Shown: positions 1 through 9,095, numbered from the stretch's first letter. The stretch: DNA of 64,000 bases from Chloroflexota bacterium (GCA_030611885.1 JAUWOY010000001.1:62001-126000), one strand, 5' to 3'. Notes: generated by a model not told the origin, from the sequence alone. Made by a program: numbers and translations.

Positions 1-99
1 ATAGGGTACAACCAAGTTTATTGCAGCAAAGATAGCAACAAGCACCCACCTGTTAAGCTGCGTAAAGGCTTGGTTTGGGTTTGTGAACTTGCCTGACAT
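1..99 (-). CDS. N-terminus of a membrane protein (cut by window edge)
   Basis: Thirty-three codons read leftward from an ATG at 99, with a GGAAAG ribosome site about six bases upstream, and run off the window. The peptide begins with a short hydrophilic stretch and then a hydrophobic run (WVLVAIFAAINLVVPY) that looks like the first membrane helix. It is the last visible gene of the glycan operon, so an O-antigen polymerase/ligase or other polysaccharide membrane protein is plausible, but too little is present to name it. Confidence 0.5.
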   Translation of the reverse strand, partial: MSGKFTNPNQAFTQLNRWVLVAIFAAINLVVPY

Positions 100-202
100 T
101 TTTTCTTTCCGGACGCCAAGTTTCACTTCTGGTCTTCTCCATCCTGCAATCAGTTCACTCCATAATACAAGTGACAAAAGTTCACGATACCGCCGCCAAT
201 TT

Positions 203-1066
203 CTAGAGTCTCAATCTACGTATGAAATGATATGTAATTCTGGCGATGTCAAAAATAAAGTATATCACCCCCTGTGAAAAACTGGTAGCAGTATCACAGG
301 CGAACCAAAATCTAGTACGAAGACAGGCATGTGACCTAACATCCCCCAGATATTTTGCGATGTCCGAAATCCCGTACTGTGTCTTACGGTTAATGTGGTT
401 CTTACCAGCAAGATGGCTAAATACAACCACATCATAACTGACAATCAATTGATACCCGGCTTTTGCTGCCCTTACAGGAAGCTCAGGATCACCACACTGT
501 ATAAAATGCGGGTTATACACACCCACCTCTTTGAAAACCTTGCTTGGCACCAAAATCCCCCGACCTGTGAGAGTAGAAACCTCTGTATGAAAACCTTCCG
601 GAAACGATGACAGTTTCTTTCCTTCATTCAGATTACGCCATTTTGCCGTTTTCCAATTGATCATGATACCGCCGCTGAGAATAGTGTCTCGACTATTAAT
701 ATCCGTGACCACAGACCCTACTAACGTATTTGGAAAGGTGGAGGCCAACTTTCTAAACTGGGAGATATAGTTTAGGGGTACAATTAGATCATCGTTCAAG
801 AGCAAAATGTAATCATCGGGGTTGCAAGTATCGAGCACATAGCGAATGCCTTTATTAATTGCACCTACCCACCAAAGGTTTCCATCACCATGTAGCAACA
901 CAACACCAGAAAACTCCCGCTGGATCATTTCGCTGGTGCCATCCGTAGAGCCATCATCAATTACAATAGTTTCAAAGTTTTTGTCAGATTGCTGTTGTAA
1001 ACTCAATAAACAGCCCCTGGTAAGGGCTTTCCGATTATGAACAGGGATGACAACATATATTTTCAT
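203..1066 (-). CDS. Glycosyltransferase family 2 protein
   Basis: A 287-residue GT-A fold transferase expected to add a sugar from a nucleotide donor to a lipid-linked glycan at the inner face of the membrane. The N-terminus has the classic VIPVHNRKALTRGCLLSL start, then VIDDGSTDGT for nucleotide binding and a LLLNDDL segment in the place of the DxD metal site. The later TGRGILVP and CGDPELPVRAAKAGYQL segments resemble the acceptor side of rhamnosyl-type GT2 enzymes. The ATG start is the only good one. It lies downstream of a methyltransferase in a run of same-strand glycan genes. The acceptor and donor sugars cannot be told from sequence. Confidence 0.85.
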   Translation of the reverse strand: MKIYVVIPVHNRKALTRGCLLSLQQQSDKNFETIVIDDGSTDGTSEMIQREFSGVVLLHGDGNLWWVGAINKGIRYVLDTCNPDDYILLLNDDLIVPLNYISQFRKLASTFPNTLVGSVVTDINSRDTILSGGIMINWKTAKWRNLNEGKKLSSFPEGFHTEVSTLTGRGILVPSKVFKEVGVYNPHFIQCGDPELPVRAAKAGYQLIVSYDVVVFSHLAGKNHINRKTQYGISDIAKYLGDVRSHACLRTRFWFACDTATSFSQGVIYFIFDIARITYHFIRRLRL

Positions 1067-1170
1067 AATTAGTGATTCACAGATGACTGGGCTACGGGTA
1101 ATTGTTAGACTTGGTCGTGATTAGTAAGGGGACAAAGCTGTTGTCTCCATCAACAAGTTGCTTGTCTCCC

Positions 1171-1962
1171 TCACTTCTTCCCGACTTTAGGAAGGGCGCA
1201 AAAGCAAGCAAGCGCGTACCAAGGCTCAACATCCCAGTTGGTACTGGATGCCACATCCTCCGGGACCTCAAGCCATAGTCCGTACCGGGGCATGTATTTG
1301 AAATACTCGCACTCGACTAAATCAAACTCTTCAAATAACTGCTTAATACGCTTCGCATCATATAGTCGATTTAGAGGCAAGCTCTTGCCCGTACCATACG
1401 GAACTGTAATCAGCACTCTGCCTCCAGGCTTCAAGATCCGGCGAATTTCTTGCATAGCCCTAAAATCACCGTTATCCTCTGCAACTGTGATGTTATATCG
1501 TCCTGGTACGCCAATGTGTTCCAGAGTCGATACAACAATAACTGCGTCAAAGAAATCTTGGTCAAAGGAGGTCGAGCGTATGTCTCCTTTGATCACGGTC
1601 AACTGTCCACGCTTGAATGAGTTGGGAATGTGCGGGTCAATGGCATAAACAGTGTTGTTTCTCTCCAGCAAAAGATCGGTTATGGGCAGTCCTTCCTTTG
1701 CCCCCACATCCAGTACATGACAGCCTTGCAAGTCAGAGATTCGTTTGTACACCCAGGGATACTCGATCGCTCGTTCACCAATCCGGGGATGTCTGGCTTG
1801 CTTGCGACTGCAAAACAGACAGTCTTGAAAAGAAGCAAATTCATCCTGCCTGGCCCACATTATCAGGCTTTGGAGGTAGATCAACAACACGACCAACCAA
1901 CGAAGGGGTTCTCTTGCTTTTCTGGTATTCAAGCAATATGAAATAAATCTGACAAGTCCCAT
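1171..1962 (-). CDS. Class I SAM-dependent methyltransferase
   Basis: A 263-residue protein. After a roughly 70-residue leader that includes a hydrophobic stretch, residues from about 80 carry motif I of class I methyltransferases (VLDVGAKEG), an acidic motif II (VYAIDPH), a GDIRS motif and the post-motif LKPGGRVLITVPYGTG. The leader contains two CxxC-like cysteines (CLFC), which could bind metal. In this operon it probably methylates a sugar or glycan end, but the substrate is unknown. It sits between the sialyltransferase-like gene and the GT2 gene with short gaps. Confidence 0.75.
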   Translation of the reverse strand: MGLVRFISYCLNTRKAREPLRWLVVLLIYLQSLIMWARQDEFASFQDCLFCSRKQARHPRIGERAIEYPWVYKRISDLQGCHVLDVGAKEGLPITDLLLERNNTVYAIDPHIPNSFKRGQLTVIKGDIRSTSFDQDFFDAVIVVSTLEHIGVPGRYNITVAEDNGDFRAMQEIRRILKPGGRVLITVPYGTGKSLPLNRLYDAKRIKQLFEEFDLVECEYFKYMPRYGLWLEVPEDVASSTNWDVEPWYALACFCALPKVGKK

Positions 1963-2022
1963 GCATACACCATTTAGTGCGGGAATATATTTCTCGATCG
2001 CTAGTGAAACTTTATCCCCAAT

Positions 2023-3243
2023 CTACTCCACCTCGGCATTGGCTTTCCAGATCGGTACAGCGGCTAAACCAGGATTGTAACTTGGCGCGGCAAGATACAG
2101 ATGGCAGTTGGCTTTCATAAGCACTTTGACAAGTTGACGAGTATTACTATAGAAACTCGGACGCTGTTCCCTAAGCACTTTTCTGCAAGACGCATCCGAC
2201 CAACCGTAATCGGATTTATAACCATAAGGAAAAGCTGGATTATGAGGCAAATCCTCATCTATCGCAGTTGGTGGCCTTCCGTCCATACCAAAAATAACAA
2301 TCTCCCTGGCTAGCGTCGCTGCCAATGGTAAAGCCAGGGTAAGTGTCACATTTGTTACATTTCGAACTGACTGTTCCTTACATATGTCAATATTCCAATG
2401 ACGTCGGTTCGATGGTTTCAAAAAAAGCGTCTTTTCGTAAACATGGGCAGGTAGATTTAACCGTAAAAAGCTTTCCATGTACGTCATAGTCACAAAGAAG
2501 TGATTTTCCCTCATCAAAAACTCGGACAGTATATCAATGAAAGAAGGTAAAGTTGCATCAGCAAGAGAAAAGAGCTCTGGATCGTATGCACATAGCCAGG
2601 CCTTTTTTACGTTAGCATAGTATTCTGGCGAATAGACAACTCGGTTCACCATAATAAGCTCGTCAAATGAGCTTGCAGTAGCATCGTCGAAGAAAAGGCT
2701 ACTACTGGGTCCTGAACAAACCACGGCAACGGGTTTACATTTCTTCACACAGTGACGTTCGAGTGCAAAAGCTTTACCAGGTTTTGGAATCTGATTACCC
2801 ACAGCACATGCATCTAAAATTCGTAACCAATCTGTATAATGCCGACGTTCAATAAACAGTGGATAAACAGTAGGAAACATTCGCAAAAAATTCGAGTTCC
2901 CCTCTTCTCTCCACAGAACAACAATCACCGACGTTCTAAGCAAGTCAATATAAGTTGGGACTGACACCCTGTGAGTAAGCATATCTTGCCCATTGGGTGT
3001 GTGAACTCTCAACGTGACTGTGCCATCTTTGGCATACCAGTAGCTATTCAACGTCAACTTGGCGTTTTTGCAATAGTAATCAAACCCGACTTGGAGTCTG
3101 CTATAGTTTTTGCGATCGCCTTCCGTTAATAGTGGCCACAATACAATGACCACGTTGGACTTTGGTAATAACGAAAGGAAAAGCCCTATACTATGTTTTA
3201 AAAGCCGCACTATCCAAGAGCGCGTTCTTCCAATCATACCCAT
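2023..3243 (-). CDS. Sialyltransferase-like (GT42/DUF115-type) protein
   Basis: A 406-residue protein. From about residue 165 it reads KPVAVVCSGPSSSL, then DELIMVNRVVYSPEYY, a C-terminal IVIFGMDG and LYLAAPSYNPGL. This order (glycine-serine nucleotide loop, Asn-rich strand, IxGMDG loop, PxYNPG end) resembles bacterial GT42 sialyltransferases of the CstI/CstII type and the related DUF115 family. The N-terminal 160 residues look like a separate domain with a hydrophobic start. Because the operon makes an activated nonulosonic acid, I infer that this is the transferase that attaches it. The assignment is by pattern memory and needs a profile search. The start ATG at 3243 has an AAAGGGA site. Confidence 0.5.
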   Translation of the reverse strand: MGMIGRTRSWIVRLLKHSIGLFLSLLPKSNVVIVLWPLLTEGDRKNYSRLQVGFDYYCKNAKLTLNSYWYAKDGTVTLRVHTPNGQDMLTHRVSVPTYIDLLRTSVIVVLWREEGNSNFLRMFPTVYPLFIERRHYTDWLRILDACAVGNQIPKPGKAFALERHCVKKCKPVAVVCSGPSSSLFFDDATASSFDELIMVNRVVYSPEYYANVKKAWLCAYDPELFSLADATLPSFIDILSEFLMRENHFFVTMTYMESFLRLNLPAHVYEKTLFLKPSNRRHWNIDICKEQSVRNVTNVTLTLALPLAATLAREIVIFGMDGRPPTAIDEDLPHNPAFPYGYKSDYGWSDASCRKVLREQRPSFYSNTRQLVKVLMKANCHLYLAAPSYNPGLAAVPIWKANAEVE

Positions 3244-3318
3244 TCCCTTTTCACCTTACCCAGATTTACCAGAGTCACATGGTGTTCGACCTTAATATAT
3301 AAGGCTCAACTTCTTTAC

Positions 3319-4776
3319 TCATCCTACTGTGCTCACTCGCGTGACCCCAAACTTTTGAAAGACAAAATGCCATAGTTGTTCAAGTGATCCACGGTTGCTT
3401 AGAACAAAAACAACCAGACCGATCCCCCCCAGAAACAATTGATACCCCGTCAAGCTTCCCGCAAGAAAGATCAATAGGGCAATCAAGCTGCCCCACGGCA
3501 AAACATTCGTCAGGTAACCAGTCTGAAATTGGCCTCGATTGAGGAGACGTGAGCCCAACTGCGCTTGCAGAACTGCGTAAACAAACGTCCCCAGTAACAC
3601 CGCGATAGCAATCCACACAAAATCCAACTTGAAAAGTGCCACAAGCAAACCTACTCCAACCACTATTACCACAGCGATCATGCAAATGCCAGCCACGGCA
3701 AGCTGTTTCTTTCTGGCGATAGACACACAGTTGTAACCAAAAGTAATAGAGAGTACAGCCTGCGACAGCAACAGGATATCCAAGACACCCTCAGCAGGTT
3801 TGTATTGAGGTAAAAAACGAAAAAGCAGGGGTAGTGTCAGAATCGCCACAAACACGGTGAGGAATACAGAAATGCTATAAAGATCATTGACTCTCTTGAC
3901 CGTTTTCGCGACAGCTTCGTCGGCTACACCCTCCCGGGTTCTGGACAGAATGCTCGGAAAGACAACCCAAGTCACCGCATGCAGTCCAAGTAACGTGGCA
4001 GTGGTGATGGAACTTGCCAAAGAATAGTAGCCCATTGCTTCCACAGAGTAAAAGATGCTGATGATGGTGCGTCCGGCAACTGCAATCAAATAGAAACTGA
4101 TATTATAGATCAGCAACGGAATTCCAATGACTAGTAGAGACCTTGCCCTTCGAACATCAAACGATAGAAATATTTTGAAAGGCGCTCTTATCATAAATAT
4201 GGCAAGGGTAACGCCCCCAGAGAGAACCATAGCACCAAGCAACGCCAAGATCAATGCCTCATCTCTGAACACCAATGCAACCAATAGTAGCATAGTAGTG
4301 CTCAACAGTTCACTGGCTGCAATCCGGGCTAGTTTTCCATATACGCGATAAACATTGGTAAATACCTGTTTTAGGTGAGCAAGCCCTGCGATGCCCCCTA
4401 GAATCACCGCATACTGATTAAACGAATATTTTTCAAACAGTGGGCTGGCGAAAACTTGTATTCCTAAACCTAAAAGACCTAGAAAACCAACAATCAGAGC
4501 AGTGATGGTCAAAGCCACTGCAATGATCTTCTCTTGTTCTTGGGGGTCGGTCACTGCTGCTGTCGCCATCTCTACGTTAAGAGCAAATTGCAGCCCCAAG
4601 CTAGTATACGAGAGGTACTGCTGAACAAGCCCCAGAAAACCCCACACACCAAATAGATGCGGCCCCAGGAATTTGGCAACCAATATCCCCCGAACAAATT
4701 GCAACCCGTATCCCACGTACCTGCTGGCAGTAAACAGCAAAATTGGATTTTTGAGCACACGCCGGATGTCGAGCAA
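3319..4776 (-). CDS. Wzx-type oligosaccharide flippase (MATE/MOP superfamily)
   Basis: A 485-residue, strongly hydrophobic protein with about 12 to 14 membrane helices. It begins LLFTASRYVGYGLQFVRGIL and continues AKFLGPHLFGVWGFL, the typical first two helices of polysaccharide flippases. It would move the lipid-linked repeat unit across the membrane. The reading frame opens with a TTG codon. I see no better ATG, although a GTG five codons later is possible. It is downstream of the nonulosonate genes, so the unit it flips probably carries that sugar. Confidence 0.85.
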   Translation of the reverse strand: MLDIRRVLKNPILLFTASRYVGYGLQFVRGILVAKFLGPHLFGVWGFLGLVQQYLSYTSLGLQFALNVEMATAAVTDPQEQEKIIAVALTITALIVGFLGLLGLGIQVFASPLFEKYSFNQYAVILGGIAGLAHLKQVFTNVYRVYGKLARIAASELLSTTMLLLVALVFRDEALILALLGAMVLSGGVTLAIFMIRAPFKIFLSFDVRRARSLLVIGIPLLIYNISFYLIAVAGRTIISIFYSVEAMGYYSLASSITTATLLGLHAVTWVVFPSILSRTREGVADEAVAKTVKRVNDLYSISVFLTVFVAILTLPLLFRFLPQYKPAEGVLDILLLSQAVLSITFGYNCVSIARKKQLAVAGICMIAVVIVVGVGLLVALFKLDFVWIAIAVLLGTFVYAVLQAQLGSRLLNRGQFQTGYLTNVLPWGSLIALLIFLAGSLTGYQLFLGGIGLVVFVLSNRGSLEQLWHFVFQKFGVTRVSTVG

Positions 4777-4888
4777 TTTGAAACCCCATGCTTTCCAAGT
4801 CTACAGTTTTGTACTAGTCCAGTCAACGTCACATACAAGTCGAAGCGAGAGCGATTTCTCCTCCGTACTACTCTTTGACCACTCAAAA

Positions 4889-5110
4889 TCAACGCACACG
4901 GCGAATTACTTCAAAGGCCTCAGCCACTTTTACACCCACCGTGCTGCCCCATCGTCTCGCAATGGATTGCAGCGCTTCAGGCGAACGGGGATGGGGAAAG
5001 GGCTGGGCCTCACTCTCATAAAGTGCCATCGCCTGCACCTTGGTCTCCAGCGTGGCGCTGATGTCCACGAAGACGTTGAGCTGGAAAACGGGTTGGAACT
5101 GCCCGAAGGC
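4889..5110 (-). pseudogene. C-terminal remnant of a LmbE/PIG-L-type deacetylase
   Basis: Read leftward there is an open stretch of about 74 codons ending at a TGA at 4889-4891. It contains FQLNVFVDISATLETKVQAM, PFPHPRSPEALQSIARRWG and a final AEAFEVIRRVR. These are the hallmarks of the C-terminal third of LmbE-family N-acetylglucosaminyl deacetylases. A TGA in frame at 5111-5113 bounds it, and the N-terminal zinc-binding part (PHPDD, HxxH) is absent. It starts only 15 bases after the pseI stop, so a deacetylase gene once followed pseI and has been truncated. Family assignment is from memory of the consensus. Confidence 0.7.
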
Positions 5111-5124
5111 TCACACGGAAGCCA

Positions 5125-6183
5125 TCAACTTCCTGCAATGTAAGACCAGCTCAGCGGTGTGCCACGTTCAATATCCTGCGCCGCCCGCCGGCCTAGCACA
5201 TCATCCAAGTGACGCGTATGCAATCCATACCCCGGCCGGATCGAACGCACATTATCTTCTGTGAAAACTTCCCCCGCTTTCATATCTTTGACCACAAACA
5301 GCGAGCGCCGGAAGACACAACTCTCGGCCTCTCGCTCACTGACACCATAGCGAACTGTACCTAACGCTTTTTCCGCCACTTGGATAGCCTCTACCATCAC
5401 CTTGAATTCGTGCGGCTCCAGCGAAAAGGCGCTATCAGGGCCGGGCGTAGCGCGAGATAGGGTAAAGTGCTTCTCCACGATGCAGGCCCCCAGCGCCACC
5501 GCCGCCACCGGTACAGCAATGCCCAGCGTGTGGTCAGAAAGTCCCACCGGAACCTGGAATGCTTCCGCCAGGTGCGGGATAGTCCGTAAGTTCATTTCTT
5601 CCGGCGGAGCCGGATAAGCACTGGTGCACTTGAGCAAGACAATCTGCTTCGCCCCTGCGTTGCGAGCTACCTGGACGGCTTCCTCAATTTCCCCTAGGGT
5701 GGCCATGCCGGTGGAGATGATCAGAGGTTTGCCTGTACCGGCCATCTTCTCGATCAACGGAATGTCCACGATCTCAAAGGAGGCCACCTTGTGGATCGGC
5801 ACCCCCATTTCTTCAAGAAAGTCCACGGCAGTGGGGTCATAGGCTGTGGAGAACAGGTCTATGCCCAAGTCATCAGCAATAGCCTTGAGTTTCGGCTGCC
5901 ACTCCCAGGGCATGTAGGCTTCGCTGTAGAGATCATGAAGTGTACGACCATCCCAGAGTGTTCCTCCACCGATGCGGAAATATTCCCTGTCCAAGCGGAT
6001 CGTGAGCGTGTCCGGGGTATAAGTCTGGAGTTTGACAGCGTCGGCCCCCGCTTCTTTGGCGGCTTCAATGAGTTTCACCGCCTGGTCAAGATCTTGATGA
6101 TGGTTAGCGGATACCTCTGCAACAGCATAAGCAGAATACCCTGCTCCAATACGGCGCCCATTTATCTCAAAATAGCCGTTCAT
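5125..6183 (-). CDS. pseI: Pseudaminic acid synthase (NeuB family)
   Basis: Condenses a 6-deoxy-hexosamine with phosphoenolpyruvate to give the nine-carbon pseudaminic acid. At 352 residues it has the full NeuB barrel: AEVSANHHQDLDQA, DAVKLQTYTPDT, the PseI-type EAYMPWEWQPKLKAIA, LFSTAYD, IVEKHFTLSR, and a C-terminal antifreeze-like SAF domain from about residue 290 (EVFTEDNVRSIRPGYGL). The EAYMPWEW and ASFEIVDIPLI segments favour PseI over sialic or legionaminic acid synthases. Its ATG overlaps the stop of the upstream pseG-pseH gene by ATGA, implying translational coupling. Confidence 0.9.
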   Translation of the reverse strand: MNGYFEINGRRIGAGYSAYAVAEVSANHHQDLDQAVKLIEAAKEAGADAVKLQTYTPDTLTIRLDREYFRIGGGTLWDGRTLHDLYSEAYMPWEWQPKLKAIADDLGIDLFSTAYDPTAVDFLEEMGVPIHKVASFEIVDIPLIEKMAGTGKPLIISTGMATLGEIEEAVQVARNAGAKQIVLLKCTSAYPAPPEEMNLRTIPHLAEAFQVPVGLSDHTLGIAVPVAAVALGACIVEKHFTLSRATPGPDSAFSLEPHEFKVMVEAIQVAEKALGTVRYGVSEREAESCVFRRSLFVVKDMKAGEVFTEDNVRSIRPGYGLHTRHLDDVLGRRAAQDIERGTPLSWSYIAGS

Positions 6184-7700
6184 ATCAACTCGTCCTTACG
6201 CAGGACTAGATGAATTGCCTGATGCCCGCGCATCATTGTTGTTCCAATCTCTCCGAATCCCGCTTTTACAAACGCGCCAACAGATACCTCATTACCTTGT
6301 TTCACGTATGCATAAATCGTGTCAATATCCGAAACATCGAGAAGCTTCCGAGACGCGAGCCAAATTAGCTTACTCCCGTAACCCTTACCTTGAAACTTTC
6401 GGTCGATACTGATCGAGATAACGGCTTTGTTACCCTCCATGTCATATCGAACCTGTCCAATAGGTACACCATCGCTATTCATTGCAATGTAGAAGATACA
6501 ACGAGGATCATTAAGCTTTGCCTTGAACCATTCAACATGTTGTTCCCACGGTATAGGTTCTGATGAGAAGGAAACCGCGCGCGTCTCCGGATCGTTTGCC
6601 CACTGCCAAATCAATCTGCAATCACCTTGGCCCACCTGCCTTAATCTGAGCATTTTACCCACCAAACGATCCAGGACTCTCGCGACCCCTCCACCGTCCA
6701 CCAACTCCTCGCCACGTCGGGTCATGTCCGCCCGCGCCCCTGCCGCCACCAATAATCGTGTCATCGCCTGTGCTATCTGAGCAGAAGAAAGATCCTCATA
6801 CCACCCCAGATTCACCGCCACCCCCATCGTATCCAACCGTTCGGCGACAGGGCGCTGGTTGTCGGCCAGAATCAGTACCAGATTGGGCAAGCCCATGAAA
6901 GCCAGCTCCCAGCAAGTGCTCCCCCCTGCTGACACGGCCACATCGGCCCAGGCCATCAGATCGGACATGTTGATCACATTACGTTCTAGGTGGATGGAGA
7001 GTAGTGAATCCTGGACGGCGGATTTCAGCTTCTCATAGTATGGGTCACTTCCCCCAACCACGACGACCGCTTCCAGGCCATCCACCGCCACCTGCTGTAA
7101 CGCTTGAAGCACCTTAAAGGTCACGTTATCGGGGTCGCCGCCACCCAGTGTGACCAGTACCTTGCGGGCCACCTCTGGTATTTCTCGCTTATATCCCTGC
7201 CCCTTCAAAAACTCCCGTCGCAGGAGTACGTAACGAGTCCCAAGAAGAAGCCGTGTATAAGGCTCTCTGTTTGCGTACAACCCTTCATGGGCATGAATAT
7301 TCTGATTCAACACCTCATCTGCATAGTAGTGTTCCGCGTGTCCATTATCATCAATGAATAGAAGACGCAGCCCGGAGTCTTTGACGACTCGCTGGTAGTC
7401 AGCACCAAAGTGGTATCCGTCCACTACGACCCAATTAGTCCCCATCTGTAGCGCAAGATCCGCCGTTTGAATCGCATCATCAACACTTCCCGGCTGGACT
7501 GACAGGCGGATAACCTCCATTCCCTCTGATTTCAGCCGCTCTTCCAGCGCCGCTACGGCCATGCCCATCATGAAAACCGCGTGACCCCCGGCATCCTGCC
7601 AGGCCTGGGCCAGAGCTAGGCAGCGCATTGTATGGCCAGAGCCGATCTGGGTGCTGGCATCGGCACGGATGACCAGCGGCTGATTCATTGTGCCACTCAT
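6180..7700 (-). CDS. pseG: PseG-PseH fusion: UDP-sugar hydrolase plus GNAT acetyltransferase
   Basis: Two Pse steps lie in one 506-residue chain. Residues 1 to about 345 are a PseG-type UDP-2,4-diacetamido-trideoxy-altropyranose hydrolase (IRADASTQIGSGHTMRCLAL, LVTLGGGDPDN, VSAGGSTCWELAFMGLP). Residues from about 352 to the end are a GNAT domain (MLRLRQVGQGDCRLIWQWAN, SISIDRKFQGKGYGSKLI) matching the PseH role of N-acetylating C4. Normally these are separate genes, and no other pseH is present in the operon. I chose the ATG at 7698-7700 because it overlaps the previous stop as ATGA; an upstream in-frame start at 7742 would overlap the neighbour by 46 bases. The product would supply PseI. Confidence 0.88.
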   Translation of the reverse strand: MSGTMNQPLVIRADASTQIGSGHTMRCLALAQAWQDAGGHAVFMMGMAVAALEERLKSEGMEVIRLSVQPGSVDDAIQTADLALQMGTNWVVVDGYHFGADYQRVVKDSGLRLLFIDDNGHAEHYYADEVLNQNIHAHEGLYANREPYTRLLLGTRYVLLRREFLKGQGYKREIPEVARKVLVTLGGGDPDNVTFKVLQALQQVAVDGLEAVVVVGGSDPYYEKLKSAVQDSLLSIHLERNVINMSDLMAWADVAVSAGGSTCWELAFMGLPNLVLILADNQRPVAERLDTMGVAVNLGWYEDLSSAQIAQAMTRLLVAAGARADMTRRGEELVDGGGVARVLDRLVGKMLRLRQVGQGDCRLIWQWANDPETRAVSFSSEPIPWEQHVEWFKAKLNDPRCIFYIAMNSDGVPIGQVRYDMEGNKAVISISIDRKFQGKGYGSKLIWLASRKLLDVSDIDTIYAYVKQGNEVSVGAFVKAGFGEIGTTMMRGHQAIHLVLRKDELI

Positions 7701-8449
7701 GGTACTTCCTTCTGCGCCACGTGACGGTTGATCTCCAACCACTCAGGATGCTCCTCTAGGGTGCTCAGGACATCTTGCCAAGAAAACGCATCATGGCCAA
7801 AATAATCATAAACCTTCCGCACGAACGCTAGATCATCCACAGTATCTACCGTCCAACGCATATGAGAATAATCCTTGTCATTCATCACAGCGGTGAGAGC
7901 AAATTTCTCGGGATGACGGTAGATATAGGGCGTGACATGCTCCCGCCATGCGGGATTATCGTCTTCACGCCAAGCACGCTCTAACGCATCAAACGCCATC
8001 ACTTCTACGTCCAGCCCTTGCGGAAACGTTCTCGGCGAGAGTGTATTGCTAGCGTAGTCCAGCGGTCTCTTTTCCAAAAATTCCCGCACAATCCAGTCCA
8101 CAATCTCCGGCTCGACCAGCGGGCAATCCGACGTGATACGGACCACGACATCAACCTGATGTCGCATGGCCGCTCGGTAGTAACGGTCCAGCACATCATC
8201 TTCACCCCCGCGAAAGCAGGGCCAGCCACGTTCAGCACACAGTTCTACGATAGCCCCGTCCGCTGGCCTCGTTGTTGTGGCTACCACTACATCTTGGAGC
8301 GTTGTCGCCCGTCGGCTGCGGTTGACGACACGTACCAGCATAGGTTCGCCAGCCAAGTCCAACAGCACTTTGCCTGGCAGCCGAGTACTGCCCATTCGGG
8401 CCTGAATGATAGCAACAACTCTGGCCCTTCCCATCCTTCGAATGCTCAT
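7697..8449 (-). CDS. SpsF-family cytidylyltransferase, likely CMP-nonulosonate synthetase
   Basis: A 250-residue nucleotidyltransferase. Near the N-terminus it has VVAIIQARMGSTRLPGKVLL, the signature of SpsF/COG1861 enzymes, then FRGGEDDVLDRYYRAA and RITSDCPLVEPEIVDW. Classical PseF enzymes carry an IPARGGSKR-like loop instead, so this is a different cytidylyltransferase branch sitting exactly where pseF would be. By context I infer that it activates pseudaminic acid with CTP. It overlaps both neighbours by four bases (ATGA), the tightest part of the operon. SpsF proteins are sometimes labelled glycosyltransferases, so the activity needs testing. Confidence 0.8.
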   Translation of the reverse strand: MSIRRMGRARVVAIIQARMGSTRLPGKVLLDLAGEPMLVRVVNRSRRATTLQDVVVATTTRPADGAIVELCAERGWPCFRGGEDDVLDRYYRAAMRHQVDVVVRITSDCPLVEPEIVDWIVREFLEKRPLDYASNTLSPRTFPQGLDVEVMAFDALERAWREDDNPAWREHVTPYIYRHPEKFALTAVMNDKDYSHMRWTVDTVDDLAFVRKVYDYFGHDAFSWQDVLSTLEEHPEWLEINRHVAQKEVP

Positions 8450-9090
8450 GTCCTCTTTCTGAGCAGAAACATGGTGTCTATGTTGTCGTTGTCCAAGTAT
8501 TGCAGACGCTCTTCCTTAACTAATTCCAAGTCCCCGAATTGGTCAAGGTACAATCTCGCAAAATCAGCTTTCCACAGCAGGTTTCTGTGCCCCCTATATG
8601 TTATTTCTGTGTACTTATCGGCATAATATTCAAATCCCCATATATACTCCCTCGTACACCTATATATCTCTCTCATAGCCAGAGCTATGTCGGACGGGCT
8701 TATGTGGATAAGTACCCCCGACGTGAACACCAAGTCAAAGTAGCCGTCTTTATACGGAATATCAAAGGCCGAGCCTTCAATGATATTGATATGTCTCGTC
8801 CGAGCCTTTGAAAGCTCAACGGCATAGCTTTGCAATTCAATGCCGTAGAGATTGCCGAATCCCATCTTCTGAAGGCACAGAAATTGGTTGCCGACATTCG
8901 AGCCTACCTCCAGAATCCTGATCGAACGATCTACCCCTTCCAGGAATCGCTCATTGAGCTCCGTCCGAGTCTGCCCATAGTTTCTCTCGTATAAGGCATC
9001 CATCTCTTCCAGAGAAAGGGCATTCCTATCCGTGTACTCCTTGCCAAATTCTCCTGCCCACTTCTCCAGCTGCTCCGTAATCTCTGGCAT
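8446..9090 (-). CDS. Pseudaminic acid biosynthesis-associated methylase
   Basis: A 214-residue class I methyltransferase of the small family tied to pseudaminic acid loci (TIGR03587-like). It starts PEITEQLEKWAGEFGKEYTD, where EQ-FWAGEFG-Y is the usual family opening, and continues with RILEVGSNVGNQFLCLQKMG (SAM motif I) and FDLVFTSGVLIHISP. The reading frame is open to 9144, but the ATG at 9090 is preferred. It has a GGAG site nine bases upstream, follows the previous stop by five bases, and matches the family's usual N-terminus. Its substrate within the Pse pathway is not established. Confidence 0.8.
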   Translation of the reverse strand: MPEITEQLEKWAGEFGKEYTDRNALSLEEMDALYERNYGQTRTELNERFLEGVDRSIRILEVGSNVGNQFLCLQKMGFGNLYGIELQSYAVELSKARTRHINIIEGSAFDIPYKDGYFDLVFTSGVLIHISPSDIALAMREIYRCTREYIWGFEYYADKYTEITYRGHRNLLWKADFARLYLDQFGDLELVKEERLQYLDNDNIDTMFLLRKRT

Positions 9091-9095
9091 CTCTT

